A model generated the notes under the pieces. That model did not search any database. It was not told where the DNA came from and saw nothing but the letters and a program-made list of their open reading frames with translations. From the NCBI GenBank assembly GCA_947650365.1, contig OX393549.1:35000910-35064909 (forward strand): DNA of 64,000 nucleotides, given 5' to 3'. This DNA is from Chamaelirium japonicum (Eukaryota > Streptophyta > Magnoliopsida > Liliales > Melanthiaceae). Shown here piece after piece: positions 22,010-35,037 of this stretch (position 1 is the first letter of the stretch; each line of letters begins with the position of its first letter). The translations under genes were made by a program, and so were the position numbers.

Positions 22010-24189
22010 TGTGGGCACCGAAATTAGCCCACAGATTGGACCCGACCCGCATGCGAAAATTGGGCCCACACACAACGGCCCGCATATGAAACTGGGCCCG
22101 CGCACAACGGCCCGCATGCGAAACCTGGCCCATACACAACGGCCCGCATGCGAAACCTCGGCCCGCACACAACGGCCCGTATGTGAAACTCGGCCCGCAC
22201 ACAACGGCCCGTATGCGAAACTCGGCCCGCACACAACGGCCCGCGTGCGAACTAGGCCCACGTGCGAACTCAATTCGCGCGCCATGGCCCGACCCAAAGC
22301 AAACGGGTCCCACCGGACCCGCAACTCGGACACAAAGAGGGGGACCCACCGGCCCCCCTTCTAGAAAACCGTGCCCCCCTCTTCATGGAGAGGTGGGGCC
22401 GGCCCTTCTAGAAAACCGTGCCCTCCTCTTCATGGAGAGGTGGGGCCGGCCCTTCTAGAAAACCGTGCCCCCCTCTTCATGGAGAGGTGGGGCCGACCCT
22501 AAAAGAAAAAGAAAAGAAAAAGAAAAAGAAAAAGGAAAGAAAAAGAAAAGAAAAAGAAAAGAAAAAGAAAAGAAAGGAAAAAGAAATCAAAACCGCCTCG
22601 ATGCGGGGGGAGGTGGCGTGGACGTCTACGTAGCCGTAGATCCGCGACGATCCCTCGATCCAACGGACAAGATGACGTTGTGTCGCCATCCGATCCAAAA
22701 GTGCAACAAGAATAACAACTCAATCTTTAAAAGATCGAGTCACATCTAGCCCATAACCACCCCAACTAAAAGGGAGGGGGTTGAGTTTGTTTCCCCGAAT
22801 CAAGGAACACAATCTTGATGGTTATGGGGGGAGATATTGGATGAAACAAAAAAATTTCAGCAATATCTCCCCCAACCACCCACCTTTGCCTATAAATAGA
22901 GGGGGTGGGGGAAGGCATCAAAGGTCGAAAGCTGAAGAGGAAAAGGCTCTGCAAAGACAAGCTCCAACGCTTGAAGACCGAAGGCTTCGCGAGGCATGGC
23001 AAGCGCGTCCTACGGGAACACTTAGCCCATCAAGTCCTCATCAAAGCGAAGACCTTGCACTCGAAGATCAAAGCTTCGACTCCTCGCACGAAGAAGAAAG
23101 CTTGGAGAAGAAGACCCGGAGTCGTCGTCACCCCGACTTCTCCAACGATCTTCATCAACTCCGAAGACGCCATAAGCAAAGGCCGGAGAAGAAGATCGAA
23201 GCCGACAACACCCGTCGTCTTCAACAAAGGCGTCGACTCCTCGCACGAAGAAGAAAGCTTGGAGAAGAAGGCCTGAAGCCGGTGCTACCCTTGCCGTCTT
23301 CGTCAACAAAAGCCGACGCTACAACCGTCGTGCGGAGATCGGTGCTACCCCCACCGTCTTCACCAACAAAGCCGACGCTACAACCGTCGTGCGAAGATCG
23401 GTGCTACACCTGCCTTCTTCATCAAACGAAAGTCGACGCTACAACCGTCGCACGAGCATCGGTGCTACCCCCGCCGAAAAGCCAAAACCGACGCCACAAT
23501 CGTCGAGGAAGCCGGAAGAATAAATAAGCCTTGAAGAAGTAACGTCAGTCGTTCGAGAAGAAGATCGAGTCGAAGCTAAAGTCAAAGCCGACGCAAGAAG
23601 CCAAAGCAAACACACCGGTAAAGCCCGCGCTAAAGCAACGCACGTGCCAAAGCCAAGCAACTACGACCGTCACGAGCAAAGCACCGCACGTTCTAGCCGA
23701 TACGACGCGAAGTCCGGAAGAACTAAAGCATCGCAAGTCTCTACCCGTCTACGTTCAAGCGCAAGCGCCAAAGCAAAGCAAACGCCAGAGCCACGCCAAA
23801 GCTACGCCAAAGCCGAAAGCTAAAGCCAAAGCCGAAGCCAAAAACACGATCGACGCCGCGAACCGACGATCAAGGACGCCAAGGTCTAGCAAGGATCGAG
23901 GAAGACACGAAGGTCGAGGAACGAAGCCCAAAACCTCCCTAGCCGAGAAAGCGCGAAGCACGGACGGGACAAAATCAACGGCGGAAACTCCTTAGCCTCT
24001 CAAAAACCCTCATCCTGTAAAGACCTCTGTCCTGGGCAACCCCTTCAAAGCTCTCGCACGAATACCACGTGGAGACGCGGATCAAAGGGACCCTCCAGAG
24101 GATCTCTCCCACAATCTCCTGATCAAAGAAAATTTGTAATCTCGTGTGATCCGCAATAAAGACGACCCGAATCTTTTTCCGCGACCACA
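22010..24189 (+). repeat. 5' LTR of the gag-only element
   Basis: 2180 bp. It holds a short tandem array of ACAACGGCCCGCATGCGAAA-type units (22070-22260), three copies of a 54-bp unit (CTTCTAGAAAACCGTGCCCC and on), an (AAAAG)n tract (22500-22580), a TATAAATA at 22891-22898, a roughly 60-bp tandem array (23280-23480) and AATAAA near 24156. The last two features look like promoter and polyadenylation signals in the usual LTR order. Confidence 0.92.
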
Positions 24190-24261
24190 GATTTCTGGCA
24201 CGCCCGGTGGGACGTCCTCTCCTTTCATCCGTACGTTTGAAGGAGTTGCTTCAAGTTCGCC
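24190..24261 (+). other. primer-binding-site region and leader of the gag-only element
   Basis: Immediately after the LTR comes GATTTCTGGCACGCCCGGTG, the segment where the reverse-transcription primer tRNA is expected to pair. The tRNA species was not assigned. The gag region begins at the ATG at 24262. Confidence 0.6.
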
Positions 24262-27200
24262 ATGGCCGGAACGAATGATGATACGTTTGCTCCAACAAGC
24301 CTCTCACCTATCGCCGAGTCTCCACTACTCCAACACGGTGATCCAGAAAACCCGGAGGATGTCATTCCCCCGGTAGTACGCGTCTACACTCGGCGTACTC
24401 AAACTCTCGCGGACTTCTTTACGCCAGAAACTGCTGTCGAAGATGCCCGCCAAGGCGCCAATGAGGCCTCGGTGCATGAAGAAACGAGCCTCAATCCTGG
24501 AATATCTATCCAGAAATTTGGGGAGGACCAGCCCCAACCCCGAACCCGTTCGGGTTCTCCAGCGGACTTTGCACCTCCCCTGCCGGGGGCAAACATCCGT
24601 CATCAAGCAGAAACAAGTCAGCGTAACTACGTCTCCGACGATGATGGCGAGGGTGCGGGCATGCAACATCGGGACGTCCTGCGACATTATCCTCCGTCCG
24701 CTCTTCAGCTCCAAGTCATGCAAATGGGTGAACACATGGCTCAGCTCACCCGACTGATGGAAGAGAAGGATCGTCACATCAACACCTTGCTTCAGAAGCT
24801 GGGTGCCAGGGATGTCGCAACATTCGGTCAACCTCCTGCTTCTCCAGTAGCTGCTCCAGCCCCGTCTCCAACTCCTGCTCTGGCAGAAGTTGGCCCGGCA
24901 ACACTAGCAATTACTCCTGCACTTTCCTCGGCTTCCGTGCCGGTCTCGGTGGCCGCGCAACCTTCAGTGGCAGCAACGATGAATTCCCAGCAAATACAAG
25001 CACTAGTGGCTGACATGATGCGTTCCCACGGCGGCAGCCTACCTCCGATTACGGCGGCATATTCAAAGCCTTACACCATAAGGATCCAACAGCTGCACTT
25101 CCCTACCGGGTTCCAGCCACCAAAGTTCCAACACTTCAACGGAAAGGGGAACCCAAGGCAACACATTGCCCACTTCGTCGAAACTTGCAATAACGCCGGC
25201 ACATACGGCGACGAGATGGTGAAGCAGTTCGTTCGCACACTCAAAGGTAATGCTTTTGACTGGTATGTTGATCTTCCTCCAGGATCCATTGACAGCTGGG
25301 ATCAGATGGAGAGGGAATTCCTCAACCGCTTCTACAGTACTCGGTGCATCGTCAGCATGACCGAGCTTACAGCCACCAAGCAAAGGAAGGATGAGCCGGT
25401 GATCGACTACATCGATCGCTGGAGAAACCTTGCGCTAAACTCGCGAGATCGCTTGTCTGAAGACTCGGCTATCGAGTTGTGCACCCAAGGCATGCACTGG
25501 GGCTTGCTCTACATCCTCAAAGGGATCAAGCCTCGGTTCTTTGAAGAACTAACGACTCGGGCTCACGACATGGAGCTCAGCTTAGCAAATCGCGGGGACT
25601 CAAAGGCCATAGCCTTCCAGAAGGTGGAAGAGGAGGACGAACCGGCGGCATCAAAGCAAGTCAATGTCACCGACCTCGCTTCGACTTCCAAACCACTCAA
25701 GATTGGTGGCAAGCTGGACAAAGGCAAAGGAGCCGCCATACCACCTCCTCAGCTTCAACGGCCACCAAGGATGACTCTCGAGGAGCTTGAAGCTAAGGAG
25801 TATCCCTTCCCAGACTCGGAAGTTTCCTCCATGTTTGATCAGTTGATGCAAGAAAAGATGATCGAACTTCTGCCACCAAAAAGGCCGGAACAAGCACATC
25901 GAGTCAACGATCCGCTCTTCTGCAAGTACCACCGGATGGTCAGCCATCCCATCGAGAAGTGCTTTGTCTTCAAAGATAAGATCATGGCACTCGCCAAGCA
26001 AGGGATGATCGAGATCGACTCTGGTGATATCGTCGAGTCAAATATGACGTCAATCACCTTCGATTCCTTCCCGCCAGCACTGACTGCTCCACTACGCACT
26101 TCAGCAAGGCTGCGCATCGTCTGTCAAAGATCGATGGCGAAACCAGCTCCAAGAAGACAACGACGGTATGCTCCTGCAGTGCCCAGGGCCAAATCCTCAC
26201 TGCCTTGGGGGCAACCGCCTCTCGCGCAAACACTCCCTCTTCCAAACAAAGCTACATCCCAGCATGTGCTCAAAGCAAGAGACGAGCAAGGAGACCCAGA
26301 GGTCGGTCTGTTAGGCCAGCCCTCAGGTAAATTCGACTACTACGTCCTCTATTCCAAACCTCCGCCTATCTCAATGGAGGAAATTAAGCCCACCGGCTGG
26401 GAGTCAGAAGGCGAACCACCAGGATCCCCAGAGGAGCAGGTCTCCCCGACCCATGAAGAACCCACAAATCTCTAGACAAGGTACGAGCAAGGAGACCCAG
26501 AGGTCGGTCTGTTAGGCCAGCCCTCAGGTAAATTCGACTACCATGTCCTCTATTCCAAACCTCCGCCTGTCTCAATGAAAGAAATCAAACCCACCGGCTG
26601 GGAGTCAGAAGACGAACCACCAAGGTCCCCAGAGGAGCAGATCTCCCCGACCCATGAAAAACCTACAGCTGCCACTCCAGACCTTCACCTTGGTAACGAA
26701 GAATCCACTGATGAAGATGCATGGGTCATGTTGCCTCGCAGACGAAGGCCATGGATGCCAAGAAGTCGCAAGCTCGATCGGGTAACAAGAAAGCTTCCAG
26801 AACGAAAAACTTACAAAAAGAAAAGCAAAGCTCCAGGAAGAAAGACGTCCAAAGTACCTCCAGTAAGTCCGGAAAATCATCTCCAGCAAACACGCCTAGA
26901 GCTAGCAACACTCCAGGAGTTCTTTCCCAATCGCTTCCTTGAAGCTGATCAAAACTTCAAGGTTTCCTGCTGCATGATGGAAGTTCATCAAGTGCTCCAG
27001 GAAGACGATAAAGAAGACAGCTCCAATATCGAAAGCATGGAGAGAAGCATCGCCACAAACGGCAAGCCGTGTAACGAGGCCAAAGCATACCTTGCTGACG
27101 TCGAGTGCCACCAGGCCGAAGACCCCATTGCAGAAATTCCTCCAGCAAAAGCTCCACGAGCCCAAGAAGTCAAAGCAGTTGCGAGGGACAGAACCTCTCC

Positions 27201-27861
27201 ACTTGCAAAACTAGCGACATCCTCCAGCCAGACGGTGCACAAAGTCAAAGGAGCGCCAGCATCAAGACGAAAAATCCACATCAACTCCAAATCAAGCTCT
27301 ATGCCACACATTCCGTTGCCTGCTCAAGCTGCGACAGTCCTATGGCTCGCACCTCAATGGCTTCGCAAGCCAGGACGATCACCTTCCACTCCAGCAAAGG
27401 AACTATCGTCACTATTCTCCGAGGCCAACTTTATCACTTTGCAAGAGATGATAATACCGTTTCATGGTCTATTGTATGCCTCGAGCTCAACCGAGTCTTC
27501 TAAGTACACCAGCTCCGAGCAACTCGCAATCAAGCCAGGAAACACTCGGGGGCAAAACTCCACCGAGTTCATGTTCAAATCCAGCTGCAACAAAGAAAGC
27601 ACAGTGCATATGGGTTCACTACCCTCAGTTGCAATACCACATCGCCTGACAAAGACTCAAGTTCACCTCTCCAAAAGCAACGAACAAAGTCTTCTGAACC
27701 ACCGAGACATCGGCTCCAGTCAAACTCCAGCAATCACCAAAACTCCAGGCAAGAAGATCTTCACTTCTAACTACATTGAAGCGAAGAAGGCGGATGACAA
27801 CTGCGAACCAGCAGCGACTCTGCCTACCAGCGGCAAGTCCCTCAAAAGGTACTTTGCCTAG
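24262..27861 (+). mobile_element. gag region of the nested LTR element (fossil part)
   Basis: The N-terminal part is acidic, then Pro/Ala-rich. The retrotransposon gag domain starts near 25072 with YTIRIQQLHFPTGFQPPKF and includes NAFDWYVDLPPGSIDSWDQM, EFLNRFYSTR, DEPVIDYIDRWRNL and CTQGMHWGLLYIL. This is a common plant Ty3/gypsy gag type. An unusual His/Cys-bearing segment, FCKYHRMVSHPIEKCFVFKD, follows near 25918 and may be a zinc-binding motif. A 201-bp (67-codon) tandem duplication covers about 26281-26682. Downstream coding-like sequence to 27861 is Lys/Ser/Thr-rich and unrecognised. Broken but largely open. Confidence 0.85.
26281..26682 (+). repeat. 201-bp tandem duplication in the gag 3' region
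   Basis: Two copies, starting around 26281 and 26482, share CGAGCAAGGAGACCCAGAGG and GAGGAGCAG...CCCCGACCCATGAA with few differences. The period of 201 bp is an exact multiple of three, as expected if it arose while the sequence was under coding constraint. Confidence 0.85.
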
Positions 27862-27882
27862 CGCAAGGTTACCCCCCTTACC

Positions 27883-27917
<35 letters not shown>

Positions 27918-29932
27918 AACTACGTGTGACTTGATCCCTCTCAGTAGGGTACGTAGGCAGCCTGTAAAGGTTCAGTCCAAACAAAAAAAAGTAAACCACC
28001 ATTTCAAAAAAATAAGCCCAGAAAAGACGCAAGTCCAACTCCGTGGGACGAGAAGTCGTCAGCCTCTGTCAAACCACCAGCTCCCAGCGTTGCCACAGCT
28101 CATCTCTCGAGGCACCCACGCGGTGCAACTCCGAAAGGCGAGAAACTACCAGCTCTCGGCACTTCGTAAGCTCCTCCTGCTGCTTTGCAAGCTCCGTTGC
28201 AAAAGTCTTCTCGGTTGCTCGAGCTTTCTCTAAACGGGACTCCAGCTTCTGAAGCAACGCATGAGTAGCAAGTTGAAGTCCTAGAGGCACCGAAGCGGCT
28301 CACCTCCCGCAGCTTACACGCGCTGCAACTCCAGGGGTAGAGAAGCCGTCAGCTTCCGACGCGTCGCCAGCTCTGCACGCTGTTTCGCAAGGTTTGCTAC
28401 AGAAGCCTTCTCGATCGATCTACCAGTTCAACGTGTCGCCAGCTTTGCACGCTGCTTCGTAAGGAGGGACTCCAGCTTCTGAAGCGACGCGCGAGTAATC
28501 TCCACCTTCTTTTGCACCCGAACCAAGTCTGCAGTATCAAACGTGTGAAGCCCCTCCAGTTGACATCCCTCTTCCTCGGCCTTTGCCAACGCCAATGAAG
28601 TGTCCTCCTCTAGTGAAGCCCATTGCAAGCATTGAGCCTAGCTATCCGCCAAAAGGGTGCACATATGCTCCTCAAACAAGGAGCCATCCACTAGAAAACC
28701 CACCGGCTACTCAAAGCGTCAAGACCCTCCTCCTGGAAGGGTGCAAGTATCGCCTGGATAAACTTCCAGCACAACTCTCCAAAAGAAGCTTAGAAAGAAG
28801 GCTCTGCGATCTACACTTTCGCTGGCAAGCCTCTAAGTGCTGAGATAAGGCGCGATCCTGTCCTGAAGACCCAAGCACGGGAACCGCCTCCTGAACCATC
28901 GCCGTGACGGCTGTCAAAGACGCCACAGGAACTGACAAAGAAGTTGCGGCCAAAACATCCGTTGGAACTGACTCCTGAACGGCAGCTTCAGACTCGGTCG
29001 AACGATCTGCCGTGAAGATCCCTCATCGGTGAGAATGAGCTCGTCCAATTTCGACACACGCTTCCTGCTCCGAAGTACGGTGGTAGAAGATTCGCGCAAA
29101 AGGAGAACAAGGATGCGTACTCCCGTAGGAGACCGCACCGACGATCCATCCAAAAGTCGGAAAGCTCTCGTAACGGTGGCAGAAGACTTGCGCAAAAGGG
29201 AAACGAAGATGCGTACTCCCGTGGGAGACCGCATCGATAATCCATCCAGACGACGGAAAGCTCTCATAACGGCGGACCCTGAAGAAAGAAAGGGAGAAAA
29301 GCACAAATCAGTCACGCATACAAACAAATCAAGTCAAGGCAAAAAAAAAAAAAAAAAAAAAGAAGAAGAAGAAGAAGAAGAAGAAGAAGAAGAAGAAAAG
29401 GGCCATGAGCCAAGGACTGCATCCTTCGCGACCTCCACGAAGCCAAAAAGATTGTTAGAGCTGTCACCGAGGTCAAGATCAGCAAGCAAAAGACGACCAA
29501 GACAGGGTGCTCCTCGTCAATGCTAGTGGCTTCATCTTCCTCCTCGTTGAACTCCAGAATGCCCATCTTGATGTCCTCCAAGCTGACATCACCATCAGAA
29601 AAAGTTCTCTCCATAGTCCAGAGGAACATCCAGCCCGTCTCGCCCAGCTGCCCGGGTGCAACCTCGCCAGTCGCTCTACTCTCGCGGTAGACCTCAACGG
29701 TCCCGTCGGCCTTCGAAAAGCACTCGAAGGGACAAGTCCTACGAGACGAAAAGTGCAAGTCAAATCAAGATGTGAGGTCAATTCCAGAAGAAAAGGGCAG
29801 TGCAAGTCCAGAAATCGAAAAAAAAAAAAAAAAAAAGAAAAGAAAAAAAAAGAAAAAAAAAAGAAAAAGAGGAGTCCCGAGGAAAAGCCGGTCAAAACTC
29901 AGAAGAAATAGATCAAGTCCAGAACTCAGAAG

Positions 29933-29966
<34 letters not shown>

Positions 29967-32107
29967 GGAGCTGAAGCTGCAGCCCCAAAGGGGACCATAG
30001 CCCCATGAAAAACCCAAGACCGGAGAGCGGTCAGCAGCCCTTTCCTTCCTTCAAAATCCACAAACCAAAAGGGCCATAGCCCCTTAATACCAAAAACAAA
30101 AATGTAGAGGGGGCCGCAGCAAAAAGAACCATAGCTCCATTCTCTTTTAAAACCCACAACCCCCAAACGAGGCTGTGGTCTTCAAGCTAGGCAAAACGAG
30201 CCTGCGACCCGCTGTGCCACCTGCGCACCACCGCCGGCCTCCATGCCTAATCTCGCACCTGGCTGGACCCAACGCCACCGGCCGCGCCTCGTTGGAGCCA
30301 TCTGCACTTGCAACCGCCTGCCGCGCCTTGCTGGAGCCAACTGTACCAGCAGTCGTGCCGGACGCCACGTCGTCTGCAGTCACTCTCACCAGACTTGCCT
30401 GCTCTGTGCCCGTGGTCACACCCCATGGCCGCCGCCGCTCTGGCCCGCATCCCGAGCCGCCGCCATAGCCCGTACGTCGACGTCAACCAGCCGACCTCCG
30501 GTCAGCCACCGCATCGCCCAACACTCGGCCGCTGCCTATGACCAGCGTGCCACACCGCCTGCACCGCCCACCGCTGTCACGCCACGCCGTCTGCAGTCAC
30601 TCTCACCAGACTTGCCTGCTCTGTGCCCGTGGTCACACCCCACGGCCGCCGCCGCTCTGGCCCGCATCCCGAGCCGCCGCCATAGCCCGTACGTCGGCGT
30701 CAACCAGCCGACCTCCGGTCAGCCACCGCATCGCCCAGCACTCGGCCGCTGCCTATGACCAGCGTGCCGCACCGCCTGCGCCCGCTGCCGACACTGACCC
30801 CGCAGACCCGACGGATGAGAAGAAGAGGTGGAGGGACTGTAGCCCCTTTTTGTAAAAAGAGAAACCGAAAGGGGGGGGGGCACAGCAAAAAGCCCAGCCC
30901 CCGCCCCCTTGTGCAAAGAGGAGAAACCGAGAGGGGGCCACAACAAAAAGCTGCAGCCCCCCTCTCTCCGGTTAAAGCCCGTAGCCCCGGGGGGGGCTGC
31001 TGGCCTCCGCTTCACCACCGCGGCCCGACCGCCGCCGGCCCGCGCGCGCCCGCGCGCGCCCGCCGCAGCCTGCCGCCCGCCCGCTCCCGTGCCCGTCGCG
31101 TCCACGCCAGCCTCCAGCCCGCGCGCCGGCCGCCACCGCAGCCCCCAGCCGCGCCTGCGCCCGTCGCGCCCACGCCAGCCTCCAGCCCGCACGCCGGCCG
31201 CCACAGCAGCCCCCAGCCGCGCCTGCGCCCGTCGTGCCCGCACCTGCCGCGCCCCGCACCGCGCCAGCCACCGCGCCCGCCTGCTGCCCCGGCCACCGCG
31301 CCCGCCCGCAGCACCGGCCGCCGTGCCCCGCACGCGCGCGCCCTGCCGCACCGGCCACCGCACCCCGCGCGCGCCGTGCCCTCCTGCCACGCCGGCCACC
31401 GCTGCAGCCCGCGGCCACCGTGCCCGCCAGCCGCACCGGCCCCCGCGCCGCTGCTGCCGCTGACCCCGCCGACCCGACGGCAGAAAAGAAGAAAAAAAAA
31501 AAAAGAAAAGAAAAAAAAAAGAAACGGAAGCTGTTGGTGAAAATTTCCATTTAACCCCCTATATATATGGATAATCGGTTATTGGGATAGAGACGTGATA
31601 AATCTCCTATCCCATGAATCTAGGGGCCTCCGTATCCAATGCAACCGCCATTTCATGACAAAAAAAAAAAAGGAAAGGAAAAAAGGAAGAAAAGGAGGAA
31701 GAAAGAGGAGTAGGAAGGAGCGAACCTGCCGCATCTTCGACCACTCCACCTCCTTCGCCTTTGAGCTCCCGCACCGAAGAGGCGCAACAACCCTCCACCG
31801 AGGTGCATCGCGGTCGTACTCGTGCTCCCGTCGCCTTGCTGCCCTGGGACTCCGCGCAGCGACCGCCGTCAATGTTCGCACCATCCTCGATTCAAAGGAA
31901 GTCCGCGACAACAAGGAAGATGAACAAAACCCTAGAAGACGTCTTTGTCTCCAAGCCGCCAAAGCCCTTCGTCTCCCGCGCTAGCAAAACAATGGGGGAA
32001 ACGAAATGGCGGGGGTCCTCGTAAAGACCTAAATTCTGAGCGAACACACAAGTCAAGGCCAAATGCTACGCGTTTCCCGCGGGCGCACTCGACCTTGAGG
32101 GGGCATT
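27862..32107. other. 3' non-coding region of the gag-only element, rich in short duplications and A tracts
   Basis: Contains A-rich tracts at about 27883-27915, 29341-29400, 29820-29870, 29930-29965 and 31488-31525; a duplication of about 95 bp at 29080-29275; a duplication of about 217 bp at 30373-30810; and a CG-rich CCGCGCCCGC minisatellite at 31010-31460. Minus-strand segments at 28069-28290 and 28428-28628 read as Glu/Leu/Lys coiled coil (for example RLEKARATEKTFATELAKQ) and may be remnants of a Tat-type antisense ORF. No pol sequence is recognisable. The last bases before the 3' LTR are purine-rich (GAGGGGGCA), the expected polypurine tract. Confidence 0.75.
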
Positions 32108-35032
32108 TGTGGGCACCGAAATTAGCCCACAGATTGGACCCGACCCGCATGCGAAAATTGGGCCCACACACAACGGCCCGCATATGAAACTAGGCCCGCG
32201 CACAACGGCCCGCATGCGAAACCTGGCCCATACACAACGGCCCGCATGCGAAACCTCGGCCCGCACACAACGGCCCACATGCGAAACTCGGCCCGCACAC
32301 AACGACCCGTATGCGAAACTCGGCCCGCACACAACGGCCCGCGTGCGAACTAGGCCCACGTGCGAACTCAATTCGCGCGCCATGGCCCGACCCAAAGCAA
32401 ACGGGTCCCACCGGACCCGCAACTCGGACACAAAGAGGGGGACCCACCGGCCCCCCTTCTAGAAAACCGTGCCCCCCTCTTCATGGAGAGGTGGGGTCGG
32501 CCCTTCTAGAAAACCGTGCCCCCCTCTTCATGGAGAGGTGGGGCCGGCCCTTCTAGAAAACCGTGCCCCCCTCTTCATGGAGAGGTGGGGCCGGCCCTAA
32601 AAGAAAAAGAAAAGAAAAAGAAAAAGAAAAAGGAAAGAAAAAGAAAAGAAAAAGAAAAGAAAAAGAAAAGAAAAGAAAAAGAAATCAAAACCGCCTCGAT
32701 GCGGGGGGAGGTGGCGTGGACGTCTACGTAGCCGTAGATCCGCGACGATCCCTCGATCCAACGGACAAGATGACGTTGTGTCGCCATCCGATCCAAAAGT
32801 GCAACAAGAATAACAACTCAATCTTTAAAAGATCGAGTCACATCTAGCCCATAACCACCCCAACTAAAAGGGAGGGGGTTGAGTTTGTTTCCCCGAATCA
32901 AGGAACACAATCTTGATGGTTATGGGGGGAGATATTGGATGAAACAAAAAAATTTCAGCAATATCTCCCCCAACCACCCACCTTTGCCTATAAATAGAGG
33001 GGGTGGGGGAAGGCATCAAAGGTCGAAAGCTGAAGAGGAAAAGGCTCTGCAAAGACGAGCTCCAACGCTTGAAGACCGAAGGCTTCGCGAGGCATGGCAA
33101 GCGCGTCCTACGGGAACACTTAGCCCATCAAGTCCTCATCAAAGCGAAGACCTTGCACTCGAAGATCAAAGCTTCGACTCCTCGCACGAAGAAGAAAGCT
33201 TGGAGAAGAAGACCCGGAGTCGTCGTCACCCCGACTTCTCCAACGATCTTCATCAACTCCGAAGACGCCATAAGCAAAGGCCGGAGAAGAAGATCGAAGC
33301 CGACAACACCCGTCGTCTTCAACAAAGGCGTCGACTCCTCGCACGAAGAAGAAAGCTTGGAGAAGAAGGCCTGAAGCCGGTGCTACCCTTGCCGTCTTCG
33401 TCAACAAAAGCCGACGCTACAACCGTCATGCGGAGATCGGTGCTACCCCCACCGTCTTCACCAACAAAGCCGACGCTACAACCGTCATGCGGAGATCGGG
33501 GTTACCCCCGCCGTCTTCATCAACAAAGCCGACGCTACAACCGTCGTGCGGAGATCGGTGCTACCCCCGCCGTCTCCACCAACAAAGTCGACGCTACAAC
33601 CGTTGCACGGAGATCGGTGCTACCACCGTCGTCTTCATCAACAAAAGCCGACGCTACAACCGTCGCATAGAGATCGGTGCTACACCCGCCATCTCCAAAA
33701 GAAGCCTTCAACTCCAATCAAGCCAAACACGCCCGGAGAAGAAGTCAACGTCACAACCGTTGCCGGGTCTGAAAAGCTGAAGACGAAAGAGCGCTACGAA
33801 GAAGCTCCAACGCTTGAAGACCGAAGGCTTCACGAGGCACGGCAAGCATATCCTACGGGAGTCCTTGGCCCTTCAAGTCCTCATCAACGTGAAGACCTTG
33901 CACTCGGAGATCAAAGCTTCGACTCCTCGCACGAAGAAGAAAGCATGGAGAAGAAGACCCGGAGCCGTCATCACCCGATTGCTCCAACGATCTTCATCAG
34001 CTCCGAAGACGCCATAAGCAAAGGCCGGAGAATAAGATCGAAGCCGACAACACCCGTCGTCTTCAATCAAGGCATCGACTCCTCGCACGAAGAAGAAAGC
34101 CGGGAGAAGAAGGCCTGAAGCCGGTGCTACCCCTGCCGCCTTCGTCAACCAAAAGTCGACGCTACAACCGTCGTGCTAAAGCCGGTGCCACACCCGCCGT
34201 CTTCATCAACAAAAGCCGACGCTACAACCGTCGCACGAAGATCGGTGCTACACCCGCCTTCTTCATCAACGAAAGTCGACGCTACAACCGTCGCACGAGC
34301 ATCGGTGCTACCCCCGCCGAAAAGCCAAAACCGACGCCACAACCGTCGAGGAAGCCGGAAGAATAAATAAGCCTTGAAGAAGTAACGTCAGTCATTCGAG
34401 AAGAAGATCGAGTCGAAGCTAAAGTCAAAGCCGACGCAAGAAGCCAAAGCAAACGCACCGGTAAAGCCCGCGCTAAAGCAACGCACGTGCCAAAGCCAAG
34501 CAACTACGACGGTCACGAGCAAAGCACCGCACGTTCTAGCCGATACGACGCGAAGTCCGGAAGAACTAAAGCATCGCAAGTCTCTACCCGTCTACGTTCA
34601 AGCGCAAGCGCCAAAGCAAAGCAAACGCCAGAGCCACGCCAAAGCTACGCCAAAGCCGAAAGCTAAAGCCAAAGCCGAAGCCAAAAACACGATCGACGCC
34701 GCGAACCGACGATCAAGGACGCCAAGGTCTAGCAAGGATCGAGGAAGACACGAAGGTCGAGGAACGAAGCCCAAAACCTCCCTAGCCGAGAAAGTGTGAA
34801 GCACGGACGGGACAAAATCAACGGCGGAAACTCCTTAGCCTCTCAAAAACCCTCATCCTGTAAAGACCTCTGTCCTGGGCAACCCCTTCAAAGCTCTCGC
34901 ACGAATACCATGTGGAGACGCGGATCAAAGGGACCCTCCAGAGGATCTCTCCCACAATCTCCTGATCAAAGAAAATTTGTAATCTCGTGTGATCCGCAAT
35001 AAAGACGACCCAAATCTTTTTCCGCGACCACA
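32108..35032 (+). repeat. 3' LTR of the gag-only element, with an extra 745 bp
   Basis: 2925 bp. It matches the 5' LTR at both ends at about 99 percent. It also holds a second, diverged copy of an internal block: TCCAACGCTTGAAGACCGAA occurs at 33061 and again at 33806, exactly 745 bp apart, the same as the length difference between the LTRs. TATAAATA lies at about 32989 and AATAAA near 35000. Confidence 0.92.
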
Positions 35033-35037
35033 GAGTG

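Larger units (their letters stand above)
22010..35032 (+). mobile_element. gag-only LTR retrotransposon, 13 kb, nested in the Tat element
   Basis: A fossil with TG...CA LTRs (22010-24189 and 32108-35032) starting TGTGGGCACCGAAATT and ending TCCGCGACCACA, flanked by identical GAGTG duplications (22005-22009 and 35033-35037). The interior has a gypsy-type gag region, then about 4.2 kb of simple-repeat-rich sequence. I found no protease, reverse transcriptase or integrase, so it would have depended on a partner element. Aligned LTR stretches differ by about 1 percent, so it is younger than its host element, as nesting requires. The 3' LTR is 745 bp longer than the 5' LTR. Confidence 0.93.

Noticed and set aside
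22781-23527. Lys/Arg/Glu-rich ORF of 248 residues inside the 5' LTR, repeated in the 3' LTR
   Set aside because: It lies across the LTR TATA box and transcript start region and is driven by 60-bp repeats; LTRs of this type are not expected to code for protein, although a short LTR ORF cannot be fully excluded.
30719-31550. Pro/Ala/Arg-rich ORFs of 190-260 residues on both strands
   Set aside because: They read through a CG-rich minisatellite in the non-coding part of the gag-only element; all frames stay open because of composition.
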